A stretch of 22,360 nt of DNA, taken from Brevundimonas sp. UBA5713. Lineage in GTDB: Bacteria; Pseudomonadota; Alphaproteobacteria; Caulobacterales; Caulobacteraceae. The translations under genes and the position numbers were made by a program. A model generated the notes under the pieces. It ran no database searches and was not told the DNA's origin. It worked only from the letters and a program-made list of their open reading frames with translations. The stretch covers positions 7,937-30,296 of the forward strand of contig NZ_DIGV01000020.1 in assembly GCF_002419815.1 (NCBI RefSeq), written 5' to 3'. Shown here piece after piece: positions 22,160 to 22,360 of the stretch. Positions within the stretch are counted from its first letter, which is position 1, and the number at the start of each line of letters is the position of its first letter.

Positions 22160-22360
22160 AGTGGGCTCGTGATGAGATTAAGAAAGTTGAGACCGTCCTT
22201 TTGTCCCCGCCCTTATCAGCCCTCCAGCGACCTTACGCCTTGAACCACCTGCTCTTCGCCAGTGAACGCCCCGTGTCATTCACGAAGCGCGAACGACCGC
22301 GCCATATGCAGCAAGCACTTAGTCTTTCTCGCGCCGGAGCTGACGTGACCCCCTGAAACT
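22160..22360. other. Upstream region of the DUF2141 gene and window edge; no supported gene
   Basis: This region should hold the promoter of the DUF2141-oxygenase pair, but no convincing promoter pair is seen. Two short minus-strand frames enter from the window edge (one ends RSLAKSRWFKA with a stop at 22233-22235, the other ends MARSFALRE) and could be the C-terminus of an upstream gene. A plus-strand frame ending ADVTP is also open. None has recognisable family features. Confidence 0.3.

Noticed and set aside
1..22360. CRISPR array, tRNA or rRNA genes, toxin-antitoxin pair or defence system
   Set aside because: No regularly spaced repeats, cloverleaf-like sequences, conserved rRNA segments or recognisable defence-gene motifs were seen on either strand; the mobile features are explained by the IS6 copies and the serine recombinase.

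Overview
The window looks like an accessory region of an alphaproteobacterial chromosome or large replicon. Caulobacterales (Brevundimonas-like) or Sphingomonadales are the best fits. The reasons are high-GC coding with an alphaproteobacterial style, a TonB-dependent receptor fragment, a DUF2924 plus large serine recombinase pair, a DUF4402 pilin with its chaperone-usher genes, and a TAT-exported carotenoid oxygenase. This taxonomic call is inference from gene families only.

Layout. Bases 145-1545 (-) encode an SLC13-type anion permease, divergent from an orphan lipoprotein gene (1625-2566). Three IS6-family insertion sequences lie in the same orientation at 2619-3433, 7275-8091 and 18021-18831 and cut the window into blocks. 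Block A (3434-7274) carries a peroxide-defence pair (Ohr peroxidase, medium-chain oxidoreductase) and then a DUF2924/serine-recombinase element. Block B (8092-17325) carries a multistep phosphorelay operon (hybrid kinase, lone receiver, Hpt protein). It is convergent with a five-gene alternative chaperone-usher pilus operon, and a NarL-type response regulator is divergent from the pilin. The segment 17339-18831 is a decayed second copy of the recombinase tail plus its adjacent IS (6588-8091). The third IS is followed by a TonB-dependent receptor gene fragment cut at both ends. A membrane-bound LytTR regulator (+) then converges with a carotenoid oxygenase and DUF2141 pair (-).

How the genes may work together. 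The kinase, receiver, Hpt protein and NarL regulator contain all the parts of a His-Asp-His-Asp relay, and they bracket the pilus operon on both sides, so regulated pilus expression is the simplest reading. Non-coding structure supports this: clustered GGGTCC/GGACCC half-sites lie between the pilin and its regulator, and a perfect 10-bp stem-loop sits between the abundant subunit gene and the assembly genes. The IS copies lack target duplications and sit beside truncated genes, so the region has probably been reshaped by IS6-mediated deletion and recombination.

No tRNA, rRNA, CRISPR array or replication origin was recognised. The most interesting items are the phosphorelay-flanked pilus locus, the duplicated recombinase-tail/IS module, the mosaic identity between IS copies and the AT-rich PAS domain inside the hybrid kinase. 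None is proof of a new system.
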